Source: Novosphingobium sp. Leaf2 (GTDB lineage Bacteria; Pseudomonadota; Alphaproteobacteria; Sphingomonadales; Sphingomonadaceae). From it: a stretch of DNA of 64,000 nt. The stretch's first letter is position 1. The number at the start of each line of letters is the position of its first letter. Both the position numbers and the translations under genes were made by a program. The stretch is from NCBI RefSeq assembly GCF_001421325.1, contig NZ_LMJY01000006.1, positions 34,959 through 98,958 on the forward strand, read 5' to 3'. Under the pieces are notes generated by a model. That model saw only the letters and a program-made list of their open reading frames with translations, ran no database searches and was not told the origin of the DNA. This document shows, piece after piece, positions 27,399 through 35,903 of this stretch.

Positions 27399-27457
27399 CG
27401 GATGCGGCAAGCTTACTCTGCATGCCGCATCCGCGAAGAGCAATGTTGCATTTGCGA
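27399..27457 (-). promoter_or_regulatory. Inverted repeat and 21-bp-spaced direct repeats ahead of the Rieske operon
   Basis: On the minus strand, TCGCAAATGC (27457-27448) and TCGCGGATGC (27436-27427) are direct repeats exactly 21 bp apart, the two-turn spacing used by AraC/XylS regulators. They overlap a perfect 11-bp inverted repeat, CGGATGCGGCA at 27399-27409 and TGCCGCATCCG at 27423-27433. All lie between the VOC stop and the Rieske start. The two readings (AraC site, or hairpin/operator in the leader) cannot both be fully used at once. Confidence 0.45.
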
Positions 27458-27478
27458 GGTTGTCCCTCGCCACGCGAT

Positions 27479-27964
27479 CTATTCGCGGGTGTAGCCGTCG
27501 GGAATTTTCGGCGGATCGCCGGCCTTGCCCCATAGCACGATCTCGTTGCCCCACGGGTCGCGGAACGCATGGTTCAGGCCGTTGAACGTGCCCCAGAAGT
27601 GGTTGCGCCACAGCACCGTCGCGCCGCGTTCTTCCGCTGCGGACAGGATACGCTCGGGCGTGTCATCGTCTGCGATCAGCACCCAGATACGCGGCTTGCG
27701 GCCTTCCGCTGCGATCTGGCGCGGGGCCACGCCCTCCGCGTCCGGATGCGGGCGGGCGTTGGCCGGATCGAAGATGCCCAGATGCAGGTTGCCGATTGCG
27801 CTGTCGGACCCGTCCGGGTTGGGGAACATGCCGCCGGGCACCATGCGGTGATAGACGCCTTGGGGCTTGTGATCGTCCCGCCAACCGAACACGTCTGCGT
27901 AAAAGCGCGCGGCGGCGGCGGGATCGTCAGCGGGAAGGTCCACGAAGATGAGGGTGTTGGGCAT
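27479..27964 (-). CDS. VOC family (glyoxalase/bleomycin-resistance fold) protein
   Basis: 161-residue protein from ATG 27964, preceded by AAGGAG. Two beta-alpha-beta-beta-beta repeats: NTLIFVDLPADDPAAAARFY with DVFGW, then ADDDTPERILSAAEERGATVLW, ending in FRDPWGNEIVLWG, a typical second-module Glu/Gly signature. Metal ligands are not certain. Such single-domain proteins are often isomerases, lyases or binding proteins for small catabolites. It heads the minus-strand VOC-Rieske-AraC::acetamidase set and is divergent from the stand-alone acetamidase gene. Upstream extension to 28150 has no VOC-like sequence. Confidence 0.85.
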   Translation of the reverse strand: MPNTLIFVDLPADDPAAAARFYADVFGWRDDHKPQGVYHRMVPGGMFPNPDGSDSAIGNLHLGIFDPANARPHPDAEGVAPRQIAAEGRKPRIWVLIADDDTPERILSAAEERGATVLWRNHFWGTFNGLNHAFRDPWGNEIVLWGKAGDPPKIPDGYTRE

Positions 27965-28161
27965 GGGTTTGTCCGTCTCCTTGTATCTTTGCGGTTTGCG
28001 ACAGGACGGGCGCGCACGCTTTGCCCCACGCGTCCGCTTTCTTGACGCCGCCCGACGAACCGAACGATCCGCCAAGTTCCAGTGCGCTGAGGGCCAAGAC
28101 CCATTTGCCAGCCGGCCCGAAGGTGGGGCTAGACGGACCTGACACTTCAAGGGGGCACTGC

Positions 28162-29253
28162 ATGGCTTCGGTCACCACTCTGACATCACCGAAGGCGGAC
28201 ACCCGCCCCGCCGCGATCTGGCATCTAAAGGCCACGCCCGAGACCATCCATTGGGGCTATTTCTCTCCCGACATCAAGCCGGCGCTGCGGATCAAAAGCG
28301 GCGATCTGGTGCAGGCCGAAGCGGTTACGCATCATGCCGGGGATGCGCCCGAACTGATGTTCGACGAAGGCGTGGAGCGTATCTTTCGCGAAGTCGATCC
28401 CGCCAGCCGCGCGCCGGGCGTGCACATCATGACCGGGCCGATCTACATCGAGGATGCCGAGCCGGGCGACATGATCGAGGTGCGCTATCTGCAGATGACG
28501 CCGCGCAACAACTACGGCTCCAACCTCGCCGCCAACTGGGGCCATTTGTATGACGAGTTCGGCCGCAAGGAACGCGTGACGATCTACGAACTGGATCCCA
28601 CCGCCAACACCGCGCACGCGCTGTATGCGTATGATTTTCCCGGCGAATATCTGGTGCCGGGCACCATCACCAATTGTCCCGTGTGCGATCGCCATCCCGC
28701 GCTGCCCGGTATCACCATCCCGGCCCGCCCGCATCTTGGCACCGCGGGCGTGGCACCGGCGGTGGACGCGCCGGTATCCACCATTCCGCCCGGCCTCCAC
28801 GGCGGCAACATCGACAACTGGCGCATCGGCGCCGGCTCGACGATGTTCTACAAGTGCCAGGTCAAGGGCGGCCTGTTCTCCATCGGCGATCCGCACGTCA
28901 GCCAGGGCGACGGCGAGATTTCCGGCACCGCGATCGAAGCCTCGCTCGATTGCCTGTTCCAGATCATCCTGCGCAAGGATTTCGATTTCCCTTCGCCCCT
29001 GCTGGAAACGCCGGAGAACTGGATCGTCCACGGCTTTGGCGAGGATCTGGATCAGGCCATGAAGAACTGCTCGATGGACATGCTTCACCTGCTTCACGAA
29101 CAGCAGGGGCTAAGCAAACAGGACGCCTATTCGCTGATGAGCGTGGCGGCGGACTTCGGCGTTACGCAAGTGGTGGACGGCACGCTGGGCGTGCATGCCC
29201 GGATCGAACGCCGCATATTCCCATCCAAGGGCACGGTGATCGACCCTACCTGA
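28162..29253 (+). CDS. Acetamidase/formamidase family protein (stand-alone)
   Basis: 363-residue amidase of the FmdA/AmdA family, hydrolysing formamide, acetamide or related short amides. Start ATG 28162 follows AAGGGGG. Family segments in order: PETIHWGYFSPDIKPALRI, VHIMTGPIYIEDAEPGDMIE, a Cys-containing NCPVCDRHPALPG, GGNIDNWRIGAGSTMFYK and IGDPHVSQGDGEISGTAIEA. It is clearly related to the enzyme half of the fusion encoded 2 kb away, which lacks the NCPVCD stretch. Divergent from the VOC gene; a good terminator follows. The open frame to 28021 is not needed. Confidence 0.9.
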   Translation: MASVTTLTSPKADTRPAAIWHLKATPETIHWGYFSPDIKPALRIKSGDLVQAEAVTHHAGDAPELMFDEGVERIFREVDPASRAPGVHIMTGPIYIEDAEPGDMIEVRYLQMTPRNNYGSNLAANWGHLYDEFGRKERVTIYELDPTANTAHALYAYDFPGEYLVPGTITNCPVCDRHPALPGITIPARPHLGTAGVAPAVDAPVSTIPPGLHGGNIDNWRIGAGSTMFYKCQVKGGLFSIGDPHVSQGDGEISGTAIEASLDCLFQIILRKDFDFPSPLLETPENWIVHGFGEDLDQAMKNCSMDMLHLLHEQQGLSKQDAYSLMSVAADFGVTQVVDGTLGVHARIERRIFPSKGTVIDPT

Positions 29254-29290
29254 ACAGGCACCCTCACTCCTGACGAGTGACACCATGAAG

Positions 29291-29322
29291 GGCCCGGTTC
29301 GCCATGGACCGGGCCTTTTTTT
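29291..29322 (+). terminator. Rho-independent terminator after the stand-alone acetamidase gene
   Basis: GGCCCGGT (29291-29298) pairs perfectly with ACCGGGCC (29308-29315) across a 9-base loop and is followed by seven T (29316-29322). It is 37 bases past the stop codon. Confidence 0.9.
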
Positions 29323-29340
29323 GTCAGGGCCCGGACTTCC

Positions 29341-30312
29341 TCAAGACTTGCGGCTCACCGCGCCGACGTGGGCGACGCCGCGCTGGGCCGCCAGCTTTTC
29401 CTGACGATGGCGTTCGCGGTAGGAGGCGCGCTGCGCGTCAGTGCGCTCGTTGTGGCAGGCGGCGCAGCTCACGCCCTTTTCATAGAGCGGCGATGCCCGG
29501 TCTTCTTCGTTCAGGGGCCGGCGGCAGGCGTGGCACAGCGAGTGGCTGCCTTCGACCAGGCCATGCCCCACGCTGACGCGCGAATCGAACACGAAGCATT
29601 CCCCGCGCCACAGGCTTTGATCTTCCGGCACCGTTTCCAGATATTTCAGGATGCCCCCCTTGAGGTGGAATACGTCCTCCACGCCTTCCTGTTTCAGGAA
29701 CGCGGTGGATTTTTCGCAGCGAATGCCGCCGGTACAGAACATCGCCACTTTGGGCGGTTTGCCATCGCGCGCGCCCAGCAGCCGCTCGCGCTCGGCGCGG
29801 AACCATTCCGGAAAATCCCGGAACGTGGCGGTGTGCGGGTCGATGGCGCCCGCGAACGTGCCGATCGCCACTTCGTAATCGTTGCGCGTGTCGATGACGA
29901 TGGTGTCCGGGTCGGCGATCATGGCGTTCCAGTCCTGCGGCTCGACGTAGGTGCCCACGCTGGCGCGCGGATCGATGTCGGGCTGACCCATCGTCACGAT
30001 TTCGGGCTTGATGCGCACTTTCATGCGGTGGAACGGCATTTTCGATGCGCTGGACAATTTGACGTCCAGCCCCGCACAATCGGGCAGGGTGCGGATATGC
30101 GCTAGCACCGCCGCGATAGCCGCTTCGCTACCGGCAATCGTGCCGTTTATCCCCTCCGCCGCCAGCAGTAACGTGCCGCGCACGCCCTGTTCACGGCACA
30201 GGCGATTGAGCGGTTCGCGCAACGCGGCGCAGTCCTCGAACCGGGCGAACTGGTACAACGCGGCGACGACGATAGCAGGTTGGGAGGCTGATTCGGCAGG
30301 CGGCGTGGACAT
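29341..30312 (-). CDS. trhO: tRNA uridine-34 hydroxylase TrhO (rhodanese-like, YceA family)
   Basis: 323 residues. Installs 5-hydroxyuridine at tRNA position 34. N-terminal UPF0176 domain with [16 protein letters not shown] (about 46-61), then a rhodanese domain with [19 protein letters not shown] and the active-site loop [12 protein letters not shown], and [14 protein letters not shown] before a C-terminal Cys-rich tail (CHACRRPL...CAACHNERT) that probably binds zinc. Housekeeping-type gene sitting inside the accessory region; ends 19 bases past the acetamidase terminator on the other strand. Confidence 0.93.
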   Translation of the reverse strand: MSTPPAESASQPAIVVAALYQFARFEDCAALREPLNRLCREQGVRGTLLLAAEGINGTIAGSEAAIAAVLAHIRTLPDCAGLDVKLSSASKMPFHRMKVRIKPEIVTMGQPDIDPRASVGTYVEPQDWNAMIADPDTIVIDTRNDYEVAIGTFAGAIDPHTATFRDFPEWFRAERERLLGARDGKPPKVAMFCTGGIRCEKSTAFLKQEGVEDVFHLKGGILKYLETVPEDQSLWRGECFVFDSRVSVGHGLVEGSHSLCHACRRPLNEEDRASPLYEKGVSCAACHNERTDAQRASYRERHRQEKLAAQRGVAHVGAVSRKS

Positions 30313-30419
30313 GGCGCGCGCTTAGCGCGAAGTTAAACGCGCGTGAAGCCGCACGGGCGTTCACACAATCTTCGCAACCGGTGCGGCACTGTGGCTGCAC
30401 GTTCCCCTTGGAGAGGCCG

Positions 30420-31871
30420 GTGTCCGCCTTGAAATACTTGCGATCCGTGCTGGCCCTTGCGTGCCCCCTGCTGTTCGGCGTGACCGGGCCGATCGTCGCT
30501 TCAGACAGCGCGCTGCCACGCATAGATTATGCGCCGCTGACGGCGGAAACGCCGGCGCAGGCTCAAGCCCCGGAGGCAAAGGCACCGCCGCAGGAGCGCG
30601 ATCGGCTCTATCCGTTCTACATGCCCATGAAGGGCCTGCGCGCGCCCGCGATCCGCCTGCGCATCAAGTGCGATGCCTCACGCGCGGCGGGTCACGAAGT
30701 CTATGACGGACGCGGCGCGGACGAGCTGTATGGCCGGGCGGAAGGCGGCTACGAATTCATCTACGAGGCGCTGGATGGGCAGGGGCAGCCCTGCGTCTAC
30801 CCGTTCGCGCCGTGGATGCCCCAGATCACCGGGGCGCTGGACGGCACCCAATACATCATGCGCTCGTCCATTCCGGGTCGGCAGGTGACCTTCCGCACGG
30901 GAGATGAGTGGGCGACGATCGACTTGCGCATGTTCGACATCGGGCCGGCGCGCGTCCATTTCGAACTTCGGGACGTGGCGCTGGATTTCCCCGGCGCGAT
31001 TCAGCCGATGGGGGCGCTTCATCTGGAAGTGACGGGCGCGAAAAAGCCCGGCCTGTTTACCGCCGTGGTGCGCCGCGCGCGCATATATGGCGGCAAGAAC
31101 GCCATCTTCGCGCCCAGCGGAGAGACGATGCTCTATGTCGAGGACAGCGACATCGCCGGCAACGTGGGCACCAGCGCCGATCAGCAGCATACCACGTATA
31201 TCAACGGCATTCTGGTATCGCATTTCCGCGATACCGCGCTGCACGGACAGCAGGCGTGGCAGAACGTAGCCAGCGGGCACCAGCTGAAGGACAAGGCGTA
31301 CCTGCGCATTTACGAGAACGTCAGTGTCTCCAACCGCCCGAACCGGTCCACCGCTTCTGCGATGCCGCTTATCGACGCATCGGCGTATGGGTTCACGTGG
31401 TCCGAGGGCCTGCAGATCGAGCGGATCAGGCCGGCGCAGGATCCGCGCGACGGGCTCGTCGATCTGCGCAGCGAGATGCTTTACGGCGATCCGGCCAGCT
31501 ATCCCTGGAGCGTGCTGGCGGACGGCAGCTGGCAGATGCCGGCGCAGCCGCTGGCGGCGCTGGACAAAGTGTATCTGTCCGTCTTCATCAACACCACGGT
31601 GCGCAGTTTTCGGCAAGAACCGTATGTCTTCACGCTACGCCCGCAAGGCACCGCCTTTGCGCCCGGCACCACCACGGTGGAGGGTACGGACCGGACCGCC
31701 CGTGGCCAACAGCGCATGGCCTCACTCGCATTCGGCACCAGTGGCGATGTGGCACGCCCGTATTCGCCGCAGGGCTGGACGTATGCCGATCCAGCCTTGC
31801 CACCGGGGGCGCAATGGGTGCTGAACCGCGAGGCGTTCATTCGCCATGCGCTGGGCCTGATCGGTCGCTGA
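30420..31871 (+). CDS. Secreted protein of unknown function, possible beta-helix fold
   Basis: 483 residues from GTG 30420, chosen because GGAGAGG precedes it and the frame opens with a signal peptide (MSALKYLRSVLALACPLLFGV...VAS). The N-terminal mature part is Pro/Ala/Gln-rich; then LYPFYMPMKGLRAPAIRLRI. The middle (about 170-300) is a run of short strand-turn units such as VHFELRDVALDFPGAI, LFTAVVRRARIYGGKNAIF and TMLYVEDSDIAGNVG, the pattern of a right-handed parallel beta-helix. I do not recognise catalytic residues. Stands alone, convergent with the MFS gene. Could be a carbohydrate-active or surface protein; function unknown. Confidence 0.7.
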   Translation: MSALKYLRSVLALACPLLFGVTGPIVASDSALPRIDYAPLTAETPAQAQAPEAKAPPQERDRLYPFYMPMKGLRAPAIRLRIKCDASRAAGHEVYDGRGADELYGRAEGGYEFIYEALDGQGQPCVYPFAPWMPQITGALDGTQYIMRSSIPGRQVTFRTGDEWATIDLRMFDIGPARVHFELRDVALDFPGAIQPMGALHLEVTGAKKPGLFTAVVRRARIYGGKNAIFAPSGETMLYVEDSDIAGNVGTSADQQHTTYINGILVSHFRDTALHGQQAWQNVASGHQLKDKAYLRIYENVSVSNRPNRSTASAMPLIDASAYGFTWSEGLQIERIRPAQDPRDGLVDLRSEMLYGDPASYPWSVLADGSWQMPAQPLAALDKVYLSVFINTTVRSFRQEPYVFTLRPQGTAFAPGTTTVEGTDRTARGQQRMASLAFGTSGDVARPYSPQGWTYADPALPPGAQWVLNREAFIRHALGLIGR

Positions 31872-31874
31872 CGC

Positions 31875-33152
31875 CTAGCCCAGGGCCAGCTGCGGTTCGG
31901 ACGATAGTGTCATCCCGCGCACGCTGCGCATTCTGGTGCGCCCGTCTGCCCCGATGCCGGGCAGGAAGAACAGCAGCGCGGTGCCCACCGCCAGCGTGAC
32001 GATGATGGCGATCGAGGCCTGATCGTAAGATCCGCTGCTCCCATAGCTCAAGTCCATCGCCGCCGGGGTCAGCCCCTGCGCCAGGATCACGGCAGCGTAC
32101 AGCACGGCGTTGATCGCGCCGAAATGCTTGAGCCCGAAGTAGCGCGAGCAGAAATAGGACAGCGCGCCGTATTCGGCGCCCATGCCGATCCCCAGCAGCA
32201 CGCCAGCGCCGCTCATTGCCAGGCTGCCATGCCCGAACTGCAGCAGCCCCAGACCCAGCATCGCCGCGCCATACATCGGCACGACCAGCAACGGCGTGCG
32301 CAGCTTGTCCAACAGGCCGCCGGTCACCACCTGCCAGGCGGCGGTGACGAGCGCGAAGGTGGCGACCACGCCGGTCGCCTCGCCAAGGCCGTAGCCCCGG
32401 TCGGTCATCATCGGCACGACGTGAGTGAACACCGCCGTCATCCCGCCTGCACCGCTCGCCACCGCCACCAGCAGCACCCAGAAGCGGCGGGTTGAGGCGG
32501 CTTCGCGCAAGGTCATGCCTTCCAGCACCCGCTCGGGCGCGTTTTTCGCCTGCGGTGCGGTTTCCGGCATGTCATGCAGCCACGCCCACAGCAGCGGCAC
32601 CCCGATGACCAGCACCAGCGCCCCGATGACGCCATACGTTGCGCGCCAGCCAATCAGCGGCAGCAGGATGCCGGCCACCACCGGCATCAGCGTTGCGCCC
32701 ACGCCGTTGCCCACGCCAGCCGTGACGCCCAGCATCAGCCCGCGCCGGGCATCGAACCAGTTGGACACCACTTTCGCGATCATCGGGGATGCGCACAGCG
32801 ATCCGGCAAGGCCGATGAGGCCGAACTGGAGGTAGAACATCCACAAGCTACCCGTGGTCAGTGACAAAGCCGCCACCAGAATGCCCAGCGCCACGTTGCC
32901 GGCCAGGATGAGAGGACGCGCGCCCACCCGGTCCATCGTGCGGCCGATCAAGGGATAGCTGATGGCGGAAATGACCGCGATCAGCCCGAGCACGCCCGAA
33001 ACCGCCGCGCGTGACCAGCCCAGCTCCTGCGAAATCGGCACCAGGAACGTCCCGAACGGCGCGCTGATCGCGGCAGTCACGCATACCATATTGCCGGCGG
33101 TAGCGGCGATCGCCAGGTGTGCGGCGGCAGGGTCGCGTTGCGGTGGCGGCAT
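31875..33152 (-). CDS. MFS transporter (OFA/monocarboxylate-porter-like)
   Basis: 425 residues, twelve hydrophobic helices. The first helix region VCVTAAISAPFGTFLVPISQELGW followed by SRAAVSGVLG is typical of the OFA and MCT-like branch that carries oxalate, formate or other monocarboxylates. Loop 2-3 is GRTMDRVGARPLI, a good MFS motif A. Divergent from the DODA-type dioxygenase gene with a 202-base shared gap, so probably an importer for its pathway. Start MPPPQRDPAAAH at 33152. Confidence 0.88.
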   Translation of the reverse strand: MPPPQRDPAAAHLAIAATAGNMVCVTAAISAPFGTFLVPISQELGWSRAAVSGVLGLIAVISAISYPLIGRTMDRVGARPLILAGNVALGILVAALSLTTGSLWMFYLQFGLIGLAGSLCASPMIAKVVSNWFDARRGLMLGVTAGVGNGVGATLMPVVAGILLPLIGWRATYGVIGALVLVIGVPLLWAWLHDMPETAPQAKNAPERVLEGMTLREAASTRRFWVLLVAVASGAGGMTAVFTHVVPMMTDRGYGLGEATGVVATFALVTAAWQVVTGGLLDKLRTPLLVVPMYGAAMLGLGLLQFGHGSLAMSGAGVLLGIGMGAEYGALSYFCSRYFGLKHFGAINAVLYAAVILAQGLTPAAMDLSYGSSGSYDQASIAIIVTLAVGTALLFFLPGIGADGRTRMRSVRGMTLSSEPQLALG

Positions 33153-33354
33153 AAGCGGGTCTCCGGTTGCGATGTGTCGCCACTAAAAGCCCGCAAGCGC
33201 CCGAACCCAAGCGATTCCTGCCCGGGTGCAACAAATCCTTCGCAGTTCATCAAGTCTGCGCCCTTGCGCGCCGGGGAAGGTCGTCCGACTTTGCCTCCAG
33301 CGCTCGGATCGGAATAGGCGGGCGCACCATGTTGCAGCAGGACGATACGTTACG

Positions 33355-34194
33355 ATGAACGCTCAGACCGCCTCGATCGCCAACCCGGCCGCGCAGATGC
33401 CCACTTTCTTCATTCCCCACGGCGGCGGCCCGTGCTTTTTCATGGACTGGTCGGTGATGGGTGGCCCTGCCGATACGTGGGACAAGACGGCGGACTGGCT
33501 GCGCGCGCTGATTTCCACGCTGCCCGAGCGGCCCAAGGGCATCGTCGTGATTTCCGGCCACTGGGAGGAGCCGGCGTTCACCGCGTCCACCGCCGTGGAG
33601 CCGGGCATGATCTACGACTACTATGGCTTCCCGCCGCACACGTACCAGTTGCAGTATCCTGCGCCCGGATCGCCGGCGCTGGCCGAACGGGTGGTGGCGC
33701 TGTTGTCCGAAGCGGGGCTGCCCGCACGCACGGACCCGGCGCGCGGTTTCGACCACGGTGTGTTCGTGCCGTTCCTGCTGATCGATCCCGATGCGACCAT
33801 TCCGGTGGTGCCGCTGTCGCTCAAGGCCGATCTCGACCCGGCGGAACATATCGCCGCCGGACGGGCGCTGGCGCCGCTGCGCGATGAGGGAATCCTGATC
33901 GTCGGTTCAGGCATGAGCTATCACAACATGCGCGGCTTCCGCACGCCATCGGCCACGCGGCCCTCGGCAGTCTTCGACCAGTGGCTTACCAGCGCGGTCG
34001 AATCCGCGCCGGCAGAGCGCGAGGCGCAGCTTGGTCACTGGGACGAGGCACCTGCCGGGCGCCAGTCTCATCCGCGCGAAGAGCATCTGCTGCCGCTGAT
34101 GGTGGCGGCAGGGGCCGGGTACACATCGCCCGGCGCAAAAGTGTTCGGCGACAATGTGATGATGGCGGACATCTCGGCCTTTCGCTTCGGTTAG
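33355..34194 (+). CDS. LigB/DODA-type extradiol dioxygenase family protein
   Basis: 279 residues from ATG 33355. Class III ring-cleavage dioxygenase fold of the 4,5-DOPA dioxygenase (YgiD) group: metal-site histidines are expected in FFIPHGGGPCFFMDW (about 17-31), ISGHWEEPAF and FDHGVFVPFLLIDPDA, with a further His in SGMSYHNMRGF. The tail EEHLLPLMVAAGAG is typical. Opens catecholic rings next to a hydroxyl, or acts as a zinc-dependent relative; substrate unknown. Divergent from an MFS transporter and 83 bases ahead of the atzG-like gene. Confidence 0.87.
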   Translation: MNAQTASIANPAAQMPTFFIPHGGGPCFFMDWSVMGGPADTWDKTADWLRALISTLPERPKGIVVISGHWEEPAFTASTAVEPGMIYDYYGFPPHTYQLQYPAPGSPALAERVVALLSEAGLPARTDPARGFDHGVFVPFLLIDPDATIPVVPLSLKADLDPAEHIAAGRALAPLRDEGILIVGSGMSYHNMRGFRTPSATRPSAVFDQWLTSAVESAPAEREAQLGHWDEAPAGRQSHPREEHLLPLMVAAGAGYTSPGAKVFGDNVMMADISAFRFG

Positions 34195-34277
34195 CGCCTG
34201 CCTCTCCCCCTTGTCGCAGCCCTGCAAGCCTGTAAGGGTATCCGCCGATTTGGGATGTGCGAGGGAGGCGAGGGCCG

Positions 34278-34478
34278 GTGGCCGATACGAACGGAAAGGC
34301 AGCGCGCCCCAGCGCCGATAGCGTGCGCCTGCGCATGGCCGAAGCCGGGATCGCCGCGCCTGACGAATGCGTGCCCGGCGTGCTTGCCAATCTGATCGTG
34401 CTGCAGGATCACGTCGCCACCTTGCGCGCCTTTGCGCTGGATCCGCGCAGCGCCAGCGCGATGCGTTTCGAGGCGTGA
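34278..34478 (+). CDS. AtzG-like small subunit (DUF4089, GatC-like)
   Basis: 66 residues from GTG 34278, which follows GGGAGGCGAGGG; a longer GTG at 34257 is less likely. The pattern RMAEAGIAAPDECVPGVLAN, then a helix with VLQDHVATLRAFAL and DPRSA, matches the short AtzG/DUF4089 proteins that wrap around and stabilise AtzE amidases much as GatC does for GatA. Its stop overlaps the amidase ATG by one base (TGATG), so the two are translationally coupled, which is the usual arrangement of such pairs. Confidence 0.75.
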   Translation: MADTNGKAARPSADSVRLRMAEAGIAAPDECVPGVLANLIVLQDHVATLRAFALDPRSASAMRFEA

Positions 34479-35821
34479 TGGTGCCCTTCGCCATCCAGAT
34501 GGCCGCGCGGGTGCGTGCCGGCGATGCCAGCGCGGTGCAGCTTGTCACTGCGGCATTTGAAAGGGCGCAGGCGCTAGGCAACGAGCGCAGCGGCTTTACC
34601 CGCCTGTTGCAGCGCCGCGCGCTGGCGAAGGCCGCAGCGGTGGACAAGCTGGTAGAAGCGGGCATCGATCCTGGCCCACTGGCCGGCGTCCCCTTCGGTG
34701 TCGCCGACTTGTTCGATGTGGCCGGGGAAATCACCACCGCCGGATCGCGCACGCGCAGCAAGGCGGCTTTCGCCAGCCGCGATGCCCGGGCGATCAGTCT
34801 GCTGGAAGCGGCGGGCGCGGTGCTGATCGGCACCCAGAACATCGACGAGTTCGGCTACGGCTTCGTCACCATGAATGCGCATTACGGGCTCACCCGCAAT
34901 CCGCACGATCCCGCACGCGTGGCGGGCGGCGCGGCGGGCGGCTCCGCCGTGGGCGTGGCGACCGGGATCGTGCCGATCAGCCTGGCGTTCGACACCAACG
35001 GCTCGCTGCGCGTGCCCGCCGGGCTGTGCGGGGTCATCGGCCTGAAGCCCACGTATGGCGACCTGCCCACCGCCGGGCTTCACCCGTTCGTGGAAAGCCT
35101 TGACGTCGTGGGGGCCCTGGGCCGCGATCTTGACGATGTGGCGCTGGTGCGCACGATCCTGCGCGAAGGCGCGCCGGAACGGCAGGAAACCTTGCGCGGG
35201 GAAATTGCTTTCGGCCGCCTGATGAGCTGGTTCGATGACAATATCGCGCCCGAAATGCGCGGGCCGCTTGATGAATTCTGGAACCGGCTGGGTCGGGTCA
35301 GCTTCGAATTGCCGCATTCGGAGATCGCCCGCGCCGCTGCTTCGGTGATCATCGCGGCGGAGGGCGCCAGCCTGCACCGCCCGGCGCTGGAAGCCGACCC
35401 CATGCAGTTCGAGCCGCCGGTGCGCGATCGTCTGCTGGCCGGGTTGCTGATGCCCAGTGACGATTATCTGGTTGCCCAGCGGTTTCGCAACTGGATACAG
35501 GCACGCCTGCGCCGCCAATTCGAACTGGCGGACGTGCTGTTTACGCCGGCAGCGCCCGGCTTCGCTCCCACGATCGCCGATCCGACGATGACGTTCGAGG
35601 GCAAGCCGGTGTCGGCCCGAAGCCATCTGGGCATCTATACGCAGCCGATCAGCCTGATGGGGTTGCCCGCGCTGGTGCTGCCGCTGGCGGGCGATTTCGC
35701 CATGCCGCTGGGCGTTCAGCTGATCGCCGCGGCGGGCCACGAACCGCTGCTGCTGCGCGCGGCGCGCCAGTTGATCGACAAGGGGCTGTGCGCCGTTCCG
35801 CAGCTGCCGTCAGAAGGCTGA
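34478..35821 (+). CDS. AtzE-like amidase-signature protein lacking catalytic Lys and cis-Ser
   Basis: 447 residues, full-length amidase-signature fold closest to AtzE (1-carboxybiuret hydrolase): LAGVPFGVADLFDVAG, NIDEFGYGFVTMNAHYGLTR, NPHDPARVAGGAAGGS, FDTNGSLRVPAGLCG and PMQFEPPVRDRLLAG. In this family the triad is Lys (in VKxLFD), cis-Ser (in GGSSGGS) and nucleophile Ser (in DTNGSIRVPA). Here the Lys is Ala76 (codon GCC), both Ser of GGSS are Ala152-Ala153, and only Ser176 remains. The rest is well conserved and the frame is intact, so this is either a pseudo-enzyme or one with altered chemistry. Coupled to the AtzG-like gene; an Atz/Trz-type amidohydrolase follows 82 bases on. Confidence 0.85.
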   Translation: MVPFAIQMAARVRAGDASAVQLVTAAFERAQALGNERSGFTRLLQRRALAKAAAVDKLVEAGIDPGPLAGVPFGVADLFDVAGEITTAGSRTRSKAAFASRDARAISLLEAAGAVLIGTQNIDEFGYGFVTMNAHYGLTRNPHDPARVAGGAAGGSAVGVATGIVPISLAFDTNGSLRVPAGLCGVIGLKPTYGDLPTAGLHPFVESLDVVGALGRDLDDVALVRTILREGAPERQETLRGEIAFGRLMSWFDDNIAPEMRGPLDEFWNRLGRVSFELPHSEIARAAASVIIAAEGASLHRPALEADPMQFEPPVRDRLLAGLLMPSDDYLVAQRFRNWIQARLRRQFELADVLFTPAAPGFAPTIADPTMTFEGKPVSARSHLGIYTQPISLMGLPALVLPLAGDFAMPLGVQLIAAAGHEPLLLRAARQLIDKGLCAVPQLPSEG

Positions 35822-35903
35822 GCGGCGCGTCAACAAATGTGCCGCGTAGGCACAAGCCACGCCGCCGTGCCAGTCTAGAACAGTGCGGTAAGGACGCACA
35901 CGC

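Noticed and set aside
34478..35821. Calling the AtzE-like gene a pseudogene
   Set aside because: The frame is full-length, coupled to its small subunit and well conserved outside the two catalytic positions; loss of activity is not the same as decay.
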